Positions 1 to 8,480 of a DNA stretch of 64,000 nucleotides are shown here, in pieces (positions within the stretch are counted from its first letter, which is position 1; the number at the start of each line of letters is the position of its first letter). The DNA lies in the NCBI RefSeq assembly GCF_032586175.1, contig NZ_JAWHTE010000003.1:248001-312000 (forward strand), in the 5' to 3' direction. Below the pieces are notes generated by a model. The model made no database searches. It had not been told where the DNA came from and was given only the letters and a program-made list of their open reading frames with translations. This stretch comes from Ovoidimarina sediminis (GTDB lineage: Bacteria; Pseudomonadota; Alphaproteobacteria; Rhodobacterales; Rhodobacteraceae). The position numbers were made by a program, and so were the translations under genes.

Positions 1-1
1 G

Positions 2-844
2 GAGCCCGGCGAAAGCCTGGCCGGCGCGCGGCTGATCGTCGTGACCGACACCGATGGCAACCCCCGCGAGGCGCGCGTGCGGCAGGCGATCGATCTCACC
101 GAAGCGGAGCTGCGCGAGGTGATGGGGGCGCGGATCGGATGGGTCGATCACTGCGCCTGGTCGAAGCGGGCGGGCCGGGTCGAGGCGCGGCGGCAGGAGC
201 GGCTGGGGGCAATCGTGCTGGACGACCGGGTCTGGCGGGAGGCGCCCGGAGAGGCGGTTGCACGGGCGATGCTTGACGGAGTGCGGACGCTGGGCTTGCG
301 CCCGTCCGCCGCCGCCGAGCGGTTTCGCGCGCGGGTGGCGGCGGCGCGGGCGGGCGGGCTGGACCTGCCGGAGATGACGGACGCGGCCCTGATGGCGGGC
401 CTCGACGACTGGCTTCTGCCCCATATCGGCGGGGTGCGGAGTGCCGAGGACTGGGCCGCGTTCGATCTTCTGCCCGCGCTGCGCGCGATGTTTGACTGGC
501 CCGCGCTTCAGGCGCTCGACCGGGCCGCGCCCGCGGGTTTCGAGACGCCGCTGGGACGCAGCGTGCCGATCGATTATGCGGGCGAGGCGCCCGCGATCGC
601 CGTGCGGCTGCAGGAGATGTTCGGGGTGACGCGGCATCCGGAGGTGGCGGGCCGGCCCCTGCAGGTCACGCTTCTGTCGCCCGCCGGGCGGCCGGTGCAG
701 GTGACGACCGATCTGCCGGGGTTCTGGGACAGCTCCTATGCCGATGTCAGAAAGGACATGCGCGGGCGCTATCCGAAACATCCCTGGCCCGAGAACCCGC
801 GCGAGGCGGACCCGACGCTCAGGGCGAAGCCGCGCAAGGGATAG
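2..844 (+). CDS. hrpB: ATP-dependent helicase HrpB, C-terminal part (5' end outside window)
   Basis: The reading frame is open from base 2 and ends in TAG at 844, so about 280 C-terminal residues of a protein that begins upstream are seen. HrpB is a DEAH-box RNA/DNA helicase-like protein of unclear cellular role. The visible part is the family's C-terminal domain: the segment GRSVPIDYAG, then LQEMFGVTRHPEVAGRPLQ, LLSPAGRPVQVTTDLPGFW and finally RGRYPKHPWPENP, the characteristic end of HrpB. The helicase motifs lie upstream and cannot be checked. It converges on the dnaE2 remnant with only two bases between the stops. Confidence 0.9.
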   Translation, partial: EPGESLAGARLIVVTDTDGNPREARVRQAIDLTEAELREVMGARIGWVDHCAWSKRAGRVEARRQERLGAIVLDDRVWREAPGEAVARAMLDGVRTLGLRPSAAAERFRARVAAARAGGLDLPEMTDAALMAGLDDWLLPHIGGVRSAEDWAAFDLLPALRAMFDWPALQALDRAAPAGFETPLGRSVPIDYAGEAPAIAVRLQEMFGVTRHPEVAGRPLQVTLLSPAGRPVQVTTDLPGFWDSSYADVRKDMRGRYPKHPWPENPREADPTLRAKPRKG

Positions 845-846
845 GC

Positions 847-1251
847 TCAGGGCTGATCGCCCGCGCGGCAAAGCTCGTGATTTTCGCGCAGGAGATCGTC
901 GAGCATCCATGAGATATCCTCGATCTCTTCGGCGACGATATGGGTGACGTTGCCCTCGCGCTGCAGCCGCCCCGTGACCTTGAGACAGCGGCCCGCGATC
1001 ACCGCGCGGCGGAAGCGTTCGTACATCTTGCGCCAGACGATCACGTTGGAGACGCCGGTTTCATCCTCGAGCGTTATGAAGATCACGCCCTTGGCGGTGC
1101 CGGGGCGCTGGCGGACGAGGACGAGCCCGGCGACGGCGACGCGGGCGCCGTTCGGCACCTCGCCCATCCGGTTGTGCGGCAGGCAGGCGGGCGGTCTGGG
1201 CCAGGTATCGTGCAGGTCGGGCAGCATGGAGAACGAATGTAGAACATCCAT
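847..1251 (-). pseudogene. dnaE2: Remnant of error-prone DNA polymerase DnaE2 (C-terminal OB-fold region only)
   Basis: A 134-residue open frame matches only the extreme C-terminus of DnaE2/ImuC, the damage-inducible alpha-subunit-like polymerase of the imuA-imuB-dnaE2 cassette (normally over 1,000 residues). Diagnostic stretches are VPNGARVAVAGLVLVRQRPG, GVIFITLEDETG and VIVWRKMYERFRR, the OB-fold that follows the polymerase domains. Nothing upstream encodes the PHP, palm or fingers domains. Instead the same frame runs back nine codons to a TAG at 1279-1281, which is the stop codon of the sulfotransferase gene. I read this as a decayed gene end left after deletion or replacement of the rest. 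The ATG at 1251 has no clear ribosome site, so expression is doubtful. Confidence 0.8.
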
Positions 1252-1278
1252 GCCGTGTGGCCAAGGGGCGCGGTGCCC

Positions 1279-1896
1279 CTATTGCGTCGTGGGGGGCGCG
1301 TTGATCTCCGGATCGGCCCTGAACTCCGTCGTGGTGTTCGCGTGGGGAAAGGGCGCATCCGGCACCGGCACCTCCAGAAAGGCGCAAAGCGGCCCCCACC
1401 CCGTGCCCACGGGGTAGACGAGAAGCCGGTCTGCCGGCACCTCCGCCTTCACGCGCGCCACGTTCGCCTCGTAGACCGCGATGGCGTGCGCGCGGTCATC
1501 GGGGCGGCCGCCGAACACCTTGTTCCTGATGAGCGCGACGCCGAGCGATTCCTCCTCCGTGCTTTCGCGGATCACCGGGAGGATGGTTTTCTCGAAGCTG
1601 CCCCACCAGCTTTCCGCATCGCGCCATGTCAGAAGCACCTTCGCCTCCGGCCAGTGCCGGATCAGTTCGGGCCAGTAATGCGCCGTCGGCCAGTCGACGC
1701 AGGCGTTGTAGCCGCCCAGCAGACCGTTCCAGTCCATCGGAGCATCCAAGGCCACCGCCGCGCGCCAGGCCGCCTTCTGCGCCGCGTCCGACATCACCGC
1801 GCGCATGTGGTGGCAGGGGCCCACCCCCAGAAGCTCGAGCGCCAGGCGCATCGAATCCGTTCCGGTGCGGCCGAAGCCCGTTCCGATCAGTTTCAT
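1279..1896 (-). CDS. Sulfotransferase-like protein
   Basis: A 205-residue protein opens with GTGFGRTGTDSMRLAL (about residues 5-20), the 5'-phosphosulfate-binding P-loop variant of the bacterial sulfotransferase superfamily, and has KVLLTWRDAESWW later, resembling the 3'-phosphate-binding part. Such proteins would transfer sulfate from PAPS to an alcohol, amine or lipid; the acceptor cannot be told from sequence. The ATG at 1896 is chosen because AGGGGAC lies just upstream and the P-loop begins immediately after; an in-frame ATG at 1911 is possible. Its stop sits 27 bases before the dnaE2 remnant in the same frame, suggesting it replaced the missing dnaE2 body. Confidence 0.75.
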   Translation of the reverse strand: MKLIGTGFGRTGTDSMRLALELLGVGPCHHMRAVMSDAAQKAAWRAAVALDAPMDWNGLLGGYNACVDWPTAHYWPELIRHWPEAKVLLTWRDAESWWGSFEKTILPVIRESTEEESLGVALIRNKVFGGRPDDRAHAIAVYEANVARVKAEVPADRLLVYPVGTGWGPLCAFLEVPVPDAPFPHANTTTEFRADPEINAPPTTQ

Positions 1897-2029
1897 GGCT
1901 GTCCCCTGCATCCTGCTGCGGCCAGTCTGGCAGCATTCCCGGCCCGTGCAAGTTCGGACTGGCAGGACGGGCCCAGCCGTATTAGATAGCCCCCCGGGCA
2001 AGCTGAACGGCGAAGGATACCGGACGATC

Positions 2030-2353
2030 ATGGCGAAAATCACCTATATCGAGCACAACGGGACGGAACATGTCGTCGACGTGGCCAACGGGCTTACCGT
2101 CATGGAGGGCGCGCGCGACAACAATATCCCCGGGATCGAGGCCGATTGCGGCGGGGCCTGCGCCTGTTCGACCTGCCATGTCTATGTGCACCCCGACTGG
2201 GTGGAGAAACTGCCCGCGAAGGACGCGATGGAAGAGGACATGCTCGATTTCGCCTACGAGCCCGATGCGGCGCGGTCGCGCCTGACCTGCCAGCTGAAGG
2301 TTTCCGATGCGCTGGACGGGCTTGTCGTGCAGATGCCGGAAAAGCAGATCTGA
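2030..2353 (+). CDS. Adrenodoxin-type [2Fe-2S] ferredoxin
   Basis: A 107-residue electron carrier. The four expected cluster ligands are present: C40, C46 and C49 in ADCGGACACSTCH, and C87 in LTCQLK, giving the C-X5-C-X2-C-X37-C spacing of vertebrate/putidaredoxin-type ferredoxins. The acidic helix before C87 (MEEDMLDFAYEPD) matches the partner-binding region of this class. It probably passes electrons from an NAD(P)H-dependent reductase to a cytochrome P450 or to Fe-S or haem A assembly enzymes; no partner is encoded next to it. Its TGA overlaps the ATG of the next gene (TGATG), so the two are probably co-translated. Confidence 0.9.
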   Translation: MAKITYIEHNGTEHVVDVANGLTVMEGARDNNIPGIEADCGGACACSTCHVYVHPDWVEKLPAKDAMEEDMLDFAYEPDAARSRLTCQLKVSDALDGLVVQMPEKQI

Positions 2354-3117
2354 TGTGGCGGGCGGCCGCGCTTCTGGCCGCGTGCCTGGCCGGGCCGGCA
2401 CTGGCCTGCGACTATCCCGGCCCTCCGCCCAACAGCCCCGAGGCGCGCAGCGCGACGGGTGACATCCGCTGGGCGGCCTATTCCGATGCAACGGGTCGCT
2501 ATGCCCATGGCATTCTCGGCGATGCCGTGGAAGCCGGCGGGCTTCGGGTGGAGGCCGGCGACAAGGGCGCCTGCGATCTTTACGTGATCCTGCCCGAACA
2601 GTCGGTCTTCGAGGATACCGGCCCCCGGATCGCCGATCTTGACGGCGATGGCCGGAACGAGGTGATCGTGGTGGAAAGCCACCGCGACACCGGGGCGGCG
2701 CTTGCGGTTTACGGGATCCGGAACGGCGCGCTCGTGAAGCTTGACGCCACGCCCAATATCGGAAGCCCGAACCGGTGGCTCGCGCCGGTCGGGATCGCCG
2801 ATCTCGATGGCGACGGGGCGACGGAGATCGCCTATGTGGACCGGCCGCATCTGGCGAAGATCCTGCGGGTCTGGCGCTGGAAGAACGGGCGGCTTCGGGA
2901 AGTCGCCGCGGCCTCGGGCGTGACCAACCACCGGATCGGAGAGACCGATATCGCGGGCGGCGTGCGGGAGTGCGGCGACGGGCCGGAGATGATCGTGGCG
3001 GATGCCGCGTGGCGCGATGTTATGGCGGTGCGGCTTTTGGGCGGGACGCTCAGCGCACGGCGGATCGGCGCGCATGAGGGGCGGAGGAGTTTCGCGGCGG
3101 CGATGAGCTGCCGGTGA
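2353..3117 (+). CDS. Exported protein with VCBS/FG-GAP-like calcium motifs
   Basis: A 254-residue protein with an N-terminal signal peptide (hydrophobic MWRAAALLAACLAGPALAC; ALA-C could be a type I site, a lipoprotein reading of the Cys is less likely). Two DLDGDG motifs at about residues 95-100 and 150-155, each followed by a beta strand (NEVIVVE, TEIAYVD), are the calcium-binding loops of FG-GAP/VCBS blades. The protein is too short for a full seven-bladed propeller, so it may be a small half-propeller. It starts on the last base of the ferredoxin stop codon. The specific function is unknown. Confidence 0.75.
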   Translation: MWRAAALLAACLAGPALACDYPGPPPNSPEARSATGDIRWAAYSDATGRYAHGILGDAVEAGGLRVEAGDKGACDLYVILPEQSVFEDTGPRIADLDGDGRNEVIVVESHRDTGAALAVYGIRNGALVKLDATPNIGSPNRWLAPVGIADLDGDGATEIAYVDRPHLAKILRVWRWKNGRLREVAAASGVTNHRIGETDIAGGVRECGDGPEMIVADAAWRDVMAVRLLGGTLSARRIGAHEGRRSFAAAMSCR

Positions 3118-3127
3118 GCGCTCTGGG

Positions 3128-3151
3128 TCTGCCGGCGTAGTGCCGGGCAGA
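3128..3151. terminator. Hairpin between convergent genes
   Basis: TCTGCCGGC / GCCGGGCAGA folds into a stem with one bulged G and a five-base loop. It is enclosed by a longer inverted repeat, GCGCTCTGGG at 3118-3127 and CCCAGAGCGC at 3199-3208, the latter inside the last codons of purD. There is no U-run on either side, so it is a candidate bidirectional 3' structure rather than a classical intrinsic terminator. Confidence 0.4.
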
Positions 3152-3191
3152 GGCGCGGGGCAAGAGACCTCGGCGCGCACAGATTCGGCGA

Positions 3192-4460
3192 TCATTTGCC
3201 CAGAGCGCGCCATCCGATATCGCGGCGGCACACACCGTCCGGCCAGTCCACCGCATCAACGAGCGCATAGGCCGCATCGCGCGCGGCCCTGAGGCTTGCC
3301 CCCCGCCCCGTCGCGCCGAGCACCCGGCCGCCCGCGGCAACGACGCGCCCGCCTTCTTCGGCAGTACCCGCATGGAACATCATCCTGTGGCTGTCTTCGG
3401 GAAGCGCATCGAGCCCCCCGATCCCGGTGCCCTTGGCATAGCCGCCCGGATAGCCCTTTGCGGCCATCACGACGCACATCGCGTGATCGTCGGCCCAGTT
3501 CACCTGCATCTCGGACAGGCGCCCTTCGGCGGCCGCCTGCATCAGGTCGAGCGCCTGCGCGCCCAGCCGCATCATCAGTGCCTGGCATTCGGGATCGCCG
3601 AAGCGGACGTTGTATTCCAAAAGCCGCGGCGCGCCGTTTTCGATCATGAGACCCGCGAAAAGCACGCCCTGGAACGGGGTGCCCCGGCGCTTCATCTCGT
3701 CGATCGTCGGGCGCACGATCTCGTCCAGCGCCCGCGCTGTCACCGCGTCTGTCATCACAGGGGCGGGTGAATAGGCCCCCATGCCGCCGGTGTTGGGGCC
3801 GGTGTCACCCTCGCCGATCCGCTTGTGATCCTGCGCGGTGCCCAAGGGCAGCACGGTGTCGCCGTCGGACAGAACGAAGAACGAGGCTTCCTCGCCCCCC
3901 ATGAACTCTTCGATCACCACTTCGGCCCCGGCATCACCGAAGGCACCGCCGAACATCTCGTCGATGGCGGCAAGCGCCTCTTCGGTGGTTTCGGCCACGA
4001 TCACGCCCTTGCCGGCGGCCAGCCCGTCGGCCTTCACCACGATCGGCGCCCCTTCGGCGCGGATGTGGGCCCTGGCGGCCTCGGGATCGGTGAAGCGGGC
4101 CCAGGCGGCGGTGGGGGCGCCGCAGGCATCGCAGATCTCCTTCGTGAAAGCCTTCGAGGCCTCGAGGGCCGCCGCCGCGCGGCTTGGCCCGAAGACGAGG
4201 AATCCCGCCTCGCGCAGCCGGTCCGACACCCCGGCGGCCAAGGGCGCCTCGGGCCCGACGATGACGAAATCGATGCCGTTCTCGCCTGCGAATTCGGCCA
4301 CCGCGCCGCCGTCGTTGATGTCGAGCCTGGCGCAATCGGCGATCTCGGCGATGCCGGCATTGCCCGGCGCGACGATCAGACGATCGCATTTCGGGTTCTG
4401 TGCCACGGCCCAGGCCAGCGCGTGTTCGCGCCCGCCCCCGCCCAGGATAAGGATGTTCAC
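3192..4460 (-). CDS. purD: Phosphoribosylamine--glycine ligase (GAR synthetase)
   Basis: A 422-residue enzyme, the normal length for PurD, which joins glycine to 5-phosphoribosylamine with ATP in the second step of de novo purine synthesis. It starts with MNILILGGGGREHALAWAV, the N-terminal PurD signature, followed by the GPEAPLAAG segment, the ATP-grasp region (VVKADGLAAGKGVIVAET), the PurD motif GDTGPNTGGMGAYSP and the acidic end of the active site (EYNVRFGDPECQ). It stands alone, as purD usually does in this group, convergent with the VCBS-like gene. Confidence 0.97.
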   Translation of the reverse strand: MNILILGGGGREHALAWAVAQNPKCDRLIVAPGNAGIAEIADCARLDINDGGAVAEFAGENGIDFVIVGPEAPLAAGVSDRLREAGFLVFGPSRAAAALEASKAFTKEICDACGAPTAAWARFTDPEAARAHIRAEGAPIVVKADGLAAGKGVIVAETTEEALAAIDEMFGGAFGDAGAEVVIEEFMGGEEASFFVLSDGDTVLPLGTAQDHKRIGEGDTGPNTGGMGAYSPAPVMTDAVTARALDEIVRPTIDEMKRRGTPFQGVLFAGLMIENGAPRLLEYNVRFGDPECQALMMRLGAQALDLMQAAAEGRLSEMQVNWADDHAMCVVMAAKGYPGGYAKGTGIGGLDALPEDSHRMMFHAGTAEEGGRVVAAGGRVLGATGRGASLRAARDAAYALVDAVDWPDGVCRRDIGWRALGK

Positions 4461-4602
4461 GGCCGCCCTCCGGTATCGCCTGCCCTACCCCCGGCTGATA
4501 CACGCCTGCCACGGGGGCACGCAACCAGCCGCGGAGATGGTTCCATGGGCGGGGTTCAGCCCTTATGATACCCGCGGGGGCAGAGGGAGAAGGCACAGCC
4601 CG

Positions 4603-5265
4603 ATGCGCGACGCGGCGCTCTGGTCTCGGATCAGCACATATGCGTTCCCGCTGGAACCCGCGGGCCGGTTCTTCAACCGCACGCCCGACCGCCCCGCGCT
4701 TCAGGCCCGGCTCGAGGAACGCGAGAACTGGGCGGAGGATTATGCCAGCGAGGCAGTCGGCGAATACCGCCGGTTTCTTTATCTCACCGCCGTTTCGCCC
4801 GGGGAGGTCACGCCGTCGGAGGTGATCGACCGGGTCTGGCACGAGCATATCTGGGACACGCAGGATTACCTCGACGGGTTCTGCGAGCCGGTCCTGGGGC
4901 GCGTCCTCCACCATCGCCCGTCCACCGGGTCGGGCGACAGGGAGCGCCACGCCCGGCAATACGACGCGACCCGCGCGCTTTACGAAGAAGAGTTCGGGGC
5001 GCCGCCGCCCCCCGATATCTGGCAGTACCGCGAACCTGCGCAGAAGGCGCGCGACGTGGCGCGCGGCACCCTTGCCTTCATCCTCGGGCTGGTCGTCGGC
5101 GCGGGCACCGCCTGGACGCTCTGGACGGTGTTCGGCTGGCGGATCGGGGCAGTGTTCTGGGGCTTTGCGGCGGGCGGGATCACATCGCATATCGTGGCGC
5201 CCAAGGTGCCGGGGCCGCGCTATCGCTCGAGCGACAGTGACGGCGGCGCAGGCTGCGGGGATTAG
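4603..5265 (+). CDS. Membrane protein with glycine-rich-domain-protein-like N-terminal domain (paralogue 1)
   Basis: A 220-residue protein: a soluble N-terminal domain (about 1-140), then two hydrophobic segments (about 155-175 and 180-200). The soluble part has EYRRFLYL, VIDRVWHEHIWDTQDYLDGF and LGRVLHHRPS, resembling the conserved WH-x-H...HHxP pattern of the DUF1399/glycine-rich domain-containing protein family, although I recognise this only by motif. The ATG at 4603 is preceded by GGGAGAAGG. The next gene encodes a clear paralogue four bases downstream, with shared GEYRRFLY, VLGR-x-LH and FGAPPPPDIW. Function unknown; probably at the inner membrane with the conserved domain in the cytoplasm. 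Confidence 0.7.
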   Translation: MRDAALWSRISTYAFPLEPAGRFFNRTPDRPALQARLEERENWAEDYASEAVGEYRRFLYLTAVSPGEVTPSEVIDRVWHEHIWDTQDYLDGFCEPVLGRVLHHRPSTGSGDRERHARQYDATRALYEEEFGAPPPPDIWQYREPAQKARDVARGTLAFILGLVVGAGTAWTLWTVFGWRIGAVFWGFAAGGITSHIVAPKVPGPRYRSSDSDGGAGCGD

Positions 5266-5269
5266 CGAG

Positions 5270-5974
5270 ATGTCCGGCATGACGAACCCCGCGCTCTGGG
5301 AACGGCTCGAAGCACATGCGCTCGACGATCCGGCGGTGGAGCGGCCCTATACCGCGAAGCTCGCCGCCGATGCGGGCTGGTCGCAGACCGATGCGGCGCG
5401 GGTGGCCGGGGAATATCGCCGCTTCCTCTATATCACGCAGGTGGTGGAGGCGCCCCCCGCCCCGCCAGACCCGATCGACGAGGCGTGGCGCACCCACCTT
5501 CTTTACACAGAGGACTATTGGGAGAGGCTGGTGCCCGATGTGCTGGGCCGCCCGCTGCACCGCGATCCCGAAACAGCCACCGATGTCGCGGCGCAGAAAC
5601 GGTTCTGGAAAGCCGCGCGCCCCGCCTACGCGGCCGCCTTCGGCGCCCCGCCGCCGCCCGATATCTGGGTTGATCCGCGCGCGCCAACCATGGGCGGGAC
5701 AATCGGTACGCTCATGATCCTCGGGATCGGCGGGGGGCTCCTGTCGTTCTTCCTTATGTTCCTCGTGGGCTGGATCCTCGGGATCGATGTCGGCGGCCCC
5801 GTCGAAACCCGCTTCGAAAAGGTCTTTACCGCGATCTTCATGATCTGCTGGGCTATGGCCTTTCTTTCCCCGGTCTGGGCCTGGCTCGTGACGCGCGGCC
5901 AGAAGCGGCTGAAATCGCGGCGGCGGCCCAAGCCCGGAAGCGTCGGCTTCTCGATCGGCTACGAGCGCTCCTGA
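5270..5974 (+). CDS. Membrane protein with glycine-rich-domain-protein-like N-terminal domain (paralogue 2)
   Basis: A 234-residue paralogue of the preceding gene with the same plan: soluble domain to about residue 138, then two membrane segments (about 143-170 and 186-208) and a basic tail. Shared landmarks are EYRRFLYI (about 48-55), FGAPPPPDIW (about 124-133) and VLGRPLH. The histidine-rich motif is degraded here (EAWRTHLLYTEDYW and LGRPLHRDP, against WHEHIW and LHHRPS in paralogue 1), so if the histidines bind metal this copy has lost part of the site. ATG at 5270 is chosen; an in-frame ATG at 5279 is an alternative. Function unknown. Confidence 0.7.
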   Translation: MSGMTNPALWERLEAHALDDPAVERPYTAKLAADAGWSQTDAARVAGEYRRFLYITQVVEAPPAPPDPIDEAWRTHLLYTEDYWERLVPDVLGRPLHRDPETATDVAAQKRFWKAARPAYAAAFGAPPPPDIWVDPRAPTMGGTIGTLMILGIGGGLLSFFLMFLVGWILGIDVGGPVETRFEKVFTAIFMICWAMAFLSPVWAWLVTRGQKRLKSRRRPKPGSVGFSIGYERS

Positions 5975-5979
5975 GTCCG

Positions 5980-6030
5980 CTTCATTTTGGCCAAAATACT
6001 CCGGGGTCTGGGGCAGAGCCCCAGGTCCCC
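5980..6030 (+). repeat. Dispersed intergenic repeat, copy A
   Basis: TTCATTTTGG CCAAAATACTCCGGGG begins six bases after a stop codon and is followed by a perfect hairpin CTGGGGC-AGA-GCCCCAG at 6008-6024. The core TTCATTTTGGC...AAATACTCC recurs at six other intergenic sites in the window. It probably acts at the RNA level as a 3' end or spacer structure. Confidence 0.75.
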
Positions 6031-6088
6031 CGTTGTCGCCGAGAGCCGCCTCACCTAGTCTCGCCGCACACCTGATGCGGAGTGCCCC

Positions 6089-7651
6089 TTGTCCGACCTG
6101 ATCGACGACCCGAGCCCCGGGCAGAACGCCCATGAGTATTCCGTCTCCGAGATCTCGGGCGCCGTCAAACGGGTGATCGAGGGCGAATTCGGCCGGGTGC
6201 GCGTGAAGGGCGAGGTGGGGCGCGTGTTCGTGGCGCGCTCGGGCCACCTCTATTTCGACCTGAAGGACGATCGCAGCGTTCTGGCGGCCGTCAGCTGGAA
6301 GGGACAGGTGGCCGCTCTGTCCGTCCGGCCCGAGGAAGGGATGGAGGTCGTCGCCACCGGGCGGCTCACGACCTTCGGCAGCCAGTCGAAATACCAGCTG
6401 AATGTCGACGACGTGCAGGTGGCGGGCGTGGGCGCGCTGATGGCGATGCTCGAACAGCGCAAGAAGAAGCTGGCCGCAGAAGGGTTGTTCGACGAGGGCC
6501 GGAAGCGGCCCCTGCCCTATCTGCCCGAGATCATCGGCGTGGTGACCTCGCCCTCGGGCGCGGTGATCCGCGATATCCTGCACCGGCTGAGGGACCGGTT
6601 TCCGAGGAAGGTGCTGGTCTGGCCCGTGGCCGTGCAGGGCCAGGCTGCGGCCGGCGAGGTGGCGCGGGCGATCGAAGGGTTCAACCGTCTGAGCCCGGGG
6701 GGCGCGCTGCCCCGGCCCGATGTGCTGATCGTCGCGCGGGGCGGCGGATCGATCGAGGATCTGTGGGCCTTCAACGAGGAGATCGTGGCGCGGGCCGCCG
6801 CGGCCTCGGACATCCCGCTGATTTCCGCCGTGGGGCACGAGACCGATACGACGCTGATCGATTACGTATCGGACCAGCGGGCGCCCACCCCCACGGCGGC
6901 TGCGGAAATGGCCGTGCCCGTGCGGCTCGATCTTCTGGGATGGGTCGACCAGCAGGGCGCGCGGCTGTCGTCGCGGATGGCCGAGCGGATCGAGACGCGG
7001 GGCCAGAGGCTGCGAGACCTGGCGCGGGGCCTGCCGCGGCTGGAAACGTTGCTGGATGGGCCGAAACAGCGGCTCGACATGGCGGAAAGCGGGCTGAAGG
7101 CGGGGCTTCGCAGCCTTGTGCAGGATCGCCGCGCGGCGCTGACACGGGCGGCGGCGAACCTGTCGCCAGCACTTCTGTCGGCGCGGACAGAGGCGCGGCG
7201 GGCCACGCTTCAGGCCCGGGGCGACCGGCTGGCCCCGGCGCTGAGACGGGCGACGGCGGACCGGCGGCGGGCCTTTGCAGAGCTTGACGCGGGCCTGCGC
7301 CGGACATTGCAGGACCGGCGCCGACGGCTTGCCGAGACCGATCAGCGGCTGTCGGAGGCCTGGGCGCGGGCCGGCGCGGCGGCGGCACGCGGACGGGAAC
7401 GGAAGCGCGAAACGCTTGTCGCCCTCGACCGGATCCGCCTGTCGCTTGGCTATGAGCAGACGCTGGCGCGGGGCTATGCGCTGGTGTGGGACGGCACGGC
7501 GCTGGTGACGACGGCGGCAGCGGCGGAGGCAGCGCAGAACCTCGAAATCCAGTTTCAGGACGGGCGGATGCGGCCTGGCCCGGGCGCACCACCACGGCGG
7601 AAAGCCAAGGACGAGCCGGAGGAACCGGGAGACCAGGGCTCGCTGTTCTGA
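6089..7651 (+). CDS. xseA: Exodeoxyribonuclease VII large subunit
   Basis: A 520-residue protein of the XseA family; with XseB it degrades single-stranded DNA. An N-terminal OB-fold (about 15-105: YSVSEISGAVKRVIEGEFG, SGHLYFDLKDDRS) is followed by the catalytic domain with GVVTSPSGAVIRDILHRLRDRFP, IVARGGGSIEDLWAFNEE, SAVGHETDTTLIDYVSDQRA and PTPTAAAEM. A long helical coiled-coil region and a C-terminal GYEQTLARGYALV segment complete it. The start is TTG at 6089, with GGAG six bases upstream. A proline/basic C-terminal tail follows the conserved part. The small subunit xseB is not in the window. Confidence 0.97.
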   Translation: MSDLIDDPSPGQNAHEYSVSEISGAVKRVIEGEFGRVRVKGEVGRVFVARSGHLYFDLKDDRSVLAAVSWKGQVAALSVRPEEGMEVVATGRLTTFGSQSKYQLNVDDVQVAGVGALMAMLEQRKKKLAAEGLFDEGRKRPLPYLPEIIGVVTSPSGAVIRDILHRLRDRFPRKVLVWPVAVQGQAAAGEVARAIEGFNRLSPGGALPRPDVLIVARGGGSIEDLWAFNEEIVARAAAASDIPLISAVGHETDTTLIDYVSDQRAPTPTAAAEMAVPVRLDLLGWVDQQGARLSSRMAERIETRGQRLRDLARGLPRLETLLDGPKQRLDMAESGLKAGLRSLVQDRRAALTRAAANLSPALLSARTEARRATLQARGDRLAPALRRATADRRRAFAELDAGLRRTLQDRRRRLAETDQRLSEAWARAGAAAARGRERKRETLVALDRIRLSLGYEQTLARGYALVWDGTALVTTAAAAEAAQNLEIQFQDGRMRPGPGAPPRRKAKDEPEEPGDQGSLF

Positions 7652-7727
7652 ACGGGCACCGTCAACGCCACGTTTACGCCTTTGCCCTAGACCCATCATC
7701 CAAGTGATCTGGATCCGGGCGGATGGC

Positions 7728-8480
7728 ATGACGACCGTGAAGAAATGCCAGGGCTGCCGCGACGGCGCGGCCCTCGACTTCAACATTACGGTGGCATTTC
7801 AGCCGATCGTCGACATGGCGAAACACAGGGTTTTCGCCTACGAGGCGATGGTGCGCGGCGTCGATGGCGAAGGCACGGGCGCGATCCTGTCGCGGGTCGA
7901 CGACCGCAACCTCTATGCCTTCGACCAGCGCTGCCGCGTCACCGCGATCGAGCGGGCAACAGAGGTGGGACTGTCGGAAACCGGTGCGTATCTGTCGATC
8001 AACTTTCTGCCGAACGCGATCTACGAGCCGCGCGCCTGCATTCGCCTGACGCTCGACACCGCACGGCGAACGGGCTTTCCGACCGAACGGATCCTGTTCG
8101 AATTCACGGAGAGCGAGCGGCTCGACCCGGATCATCTTCTGAATATCCTGACCACCTACCGCCAACTCGGGTTCAAGACAGCGACCGACGATTTCGGTGC
8201 GGGGCATTCGGGCCTCGGCCTTCTGGCGCGGTTTCAGCCCGATATCGTGAAGCTCGACATGGCGCTGGTGCAGGGGGTCGCGGAGAACGCGGTGCAGCGT
8301 ACGATCGTCGGGCACATGGTGCGGATGTTGCAGGATCTTGGAATTGCAATCGTGGCCGAAGGGATCGAAACGGCAGGGGATTTCGCGGTACTGCGGGACA
8401 TGGGGATCACGCTGATGCAGGGGTATCTGTTCGCGCGTCCCGGGCTGACGGAGTTGCCCGAAGTTCTCTGGCCGGAGTGA
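7728..8480 (+). CDS. Single-domain EAL c-di-GMP phosphodiesterase
   Basis: A 250-residue protein that is nearly all EAL domain. Residues expected for phosphodiesterase activity are visible: the EAL glutamate in YEAMVR (E39, an EAM variant), N92 in SINFLP, E125 in EFTES, D154-D155 in TDDFGAGHSG, K175 in IVKLDM, E211 in VAEGIET and Q231 in MQGYLF. It is therefore probably active in hydrolysing cyclic di-GMP. There is no GGDEF or standard sensor domain, only a short N-terminus with CQGC (C7, C10) that might bind metal or form a disulfide. ATG at 7728 is preferred to an upstream GTG at 7704, which has no ribosome site. Confidence 0.9.
   Translation: MTTVKKCQGCRDGAALDFNITVAFQPIVDMAKHRVFAYEAMVRGVDGEGTGAILSRVDDRNLYAFDQRCRVTAIERATEVGLSETGAYLSINFLPNAIYEPRACIRLTLDTARRTGFPTERILFEFTESERLDPDHLLNILTTYRQLGFKTATDDFGAGHSGLGLLARFQPDIVKLDMALVQGVAENAVQRTIVGHMVRMLQDLGIAIVAEGIETAGDFAVLRDMGITLMQGYLFARPGLTELPEVLWPE

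Noticed and set aside
4603..5265. Extension of paralogue 1 back to 3838 as one long protein
   Set aside because: The frame is open across purD on the other strand, but its translation is Ser/Arg/Ala-rich and shadows purD; the ribosome site and homology begin at 4603.
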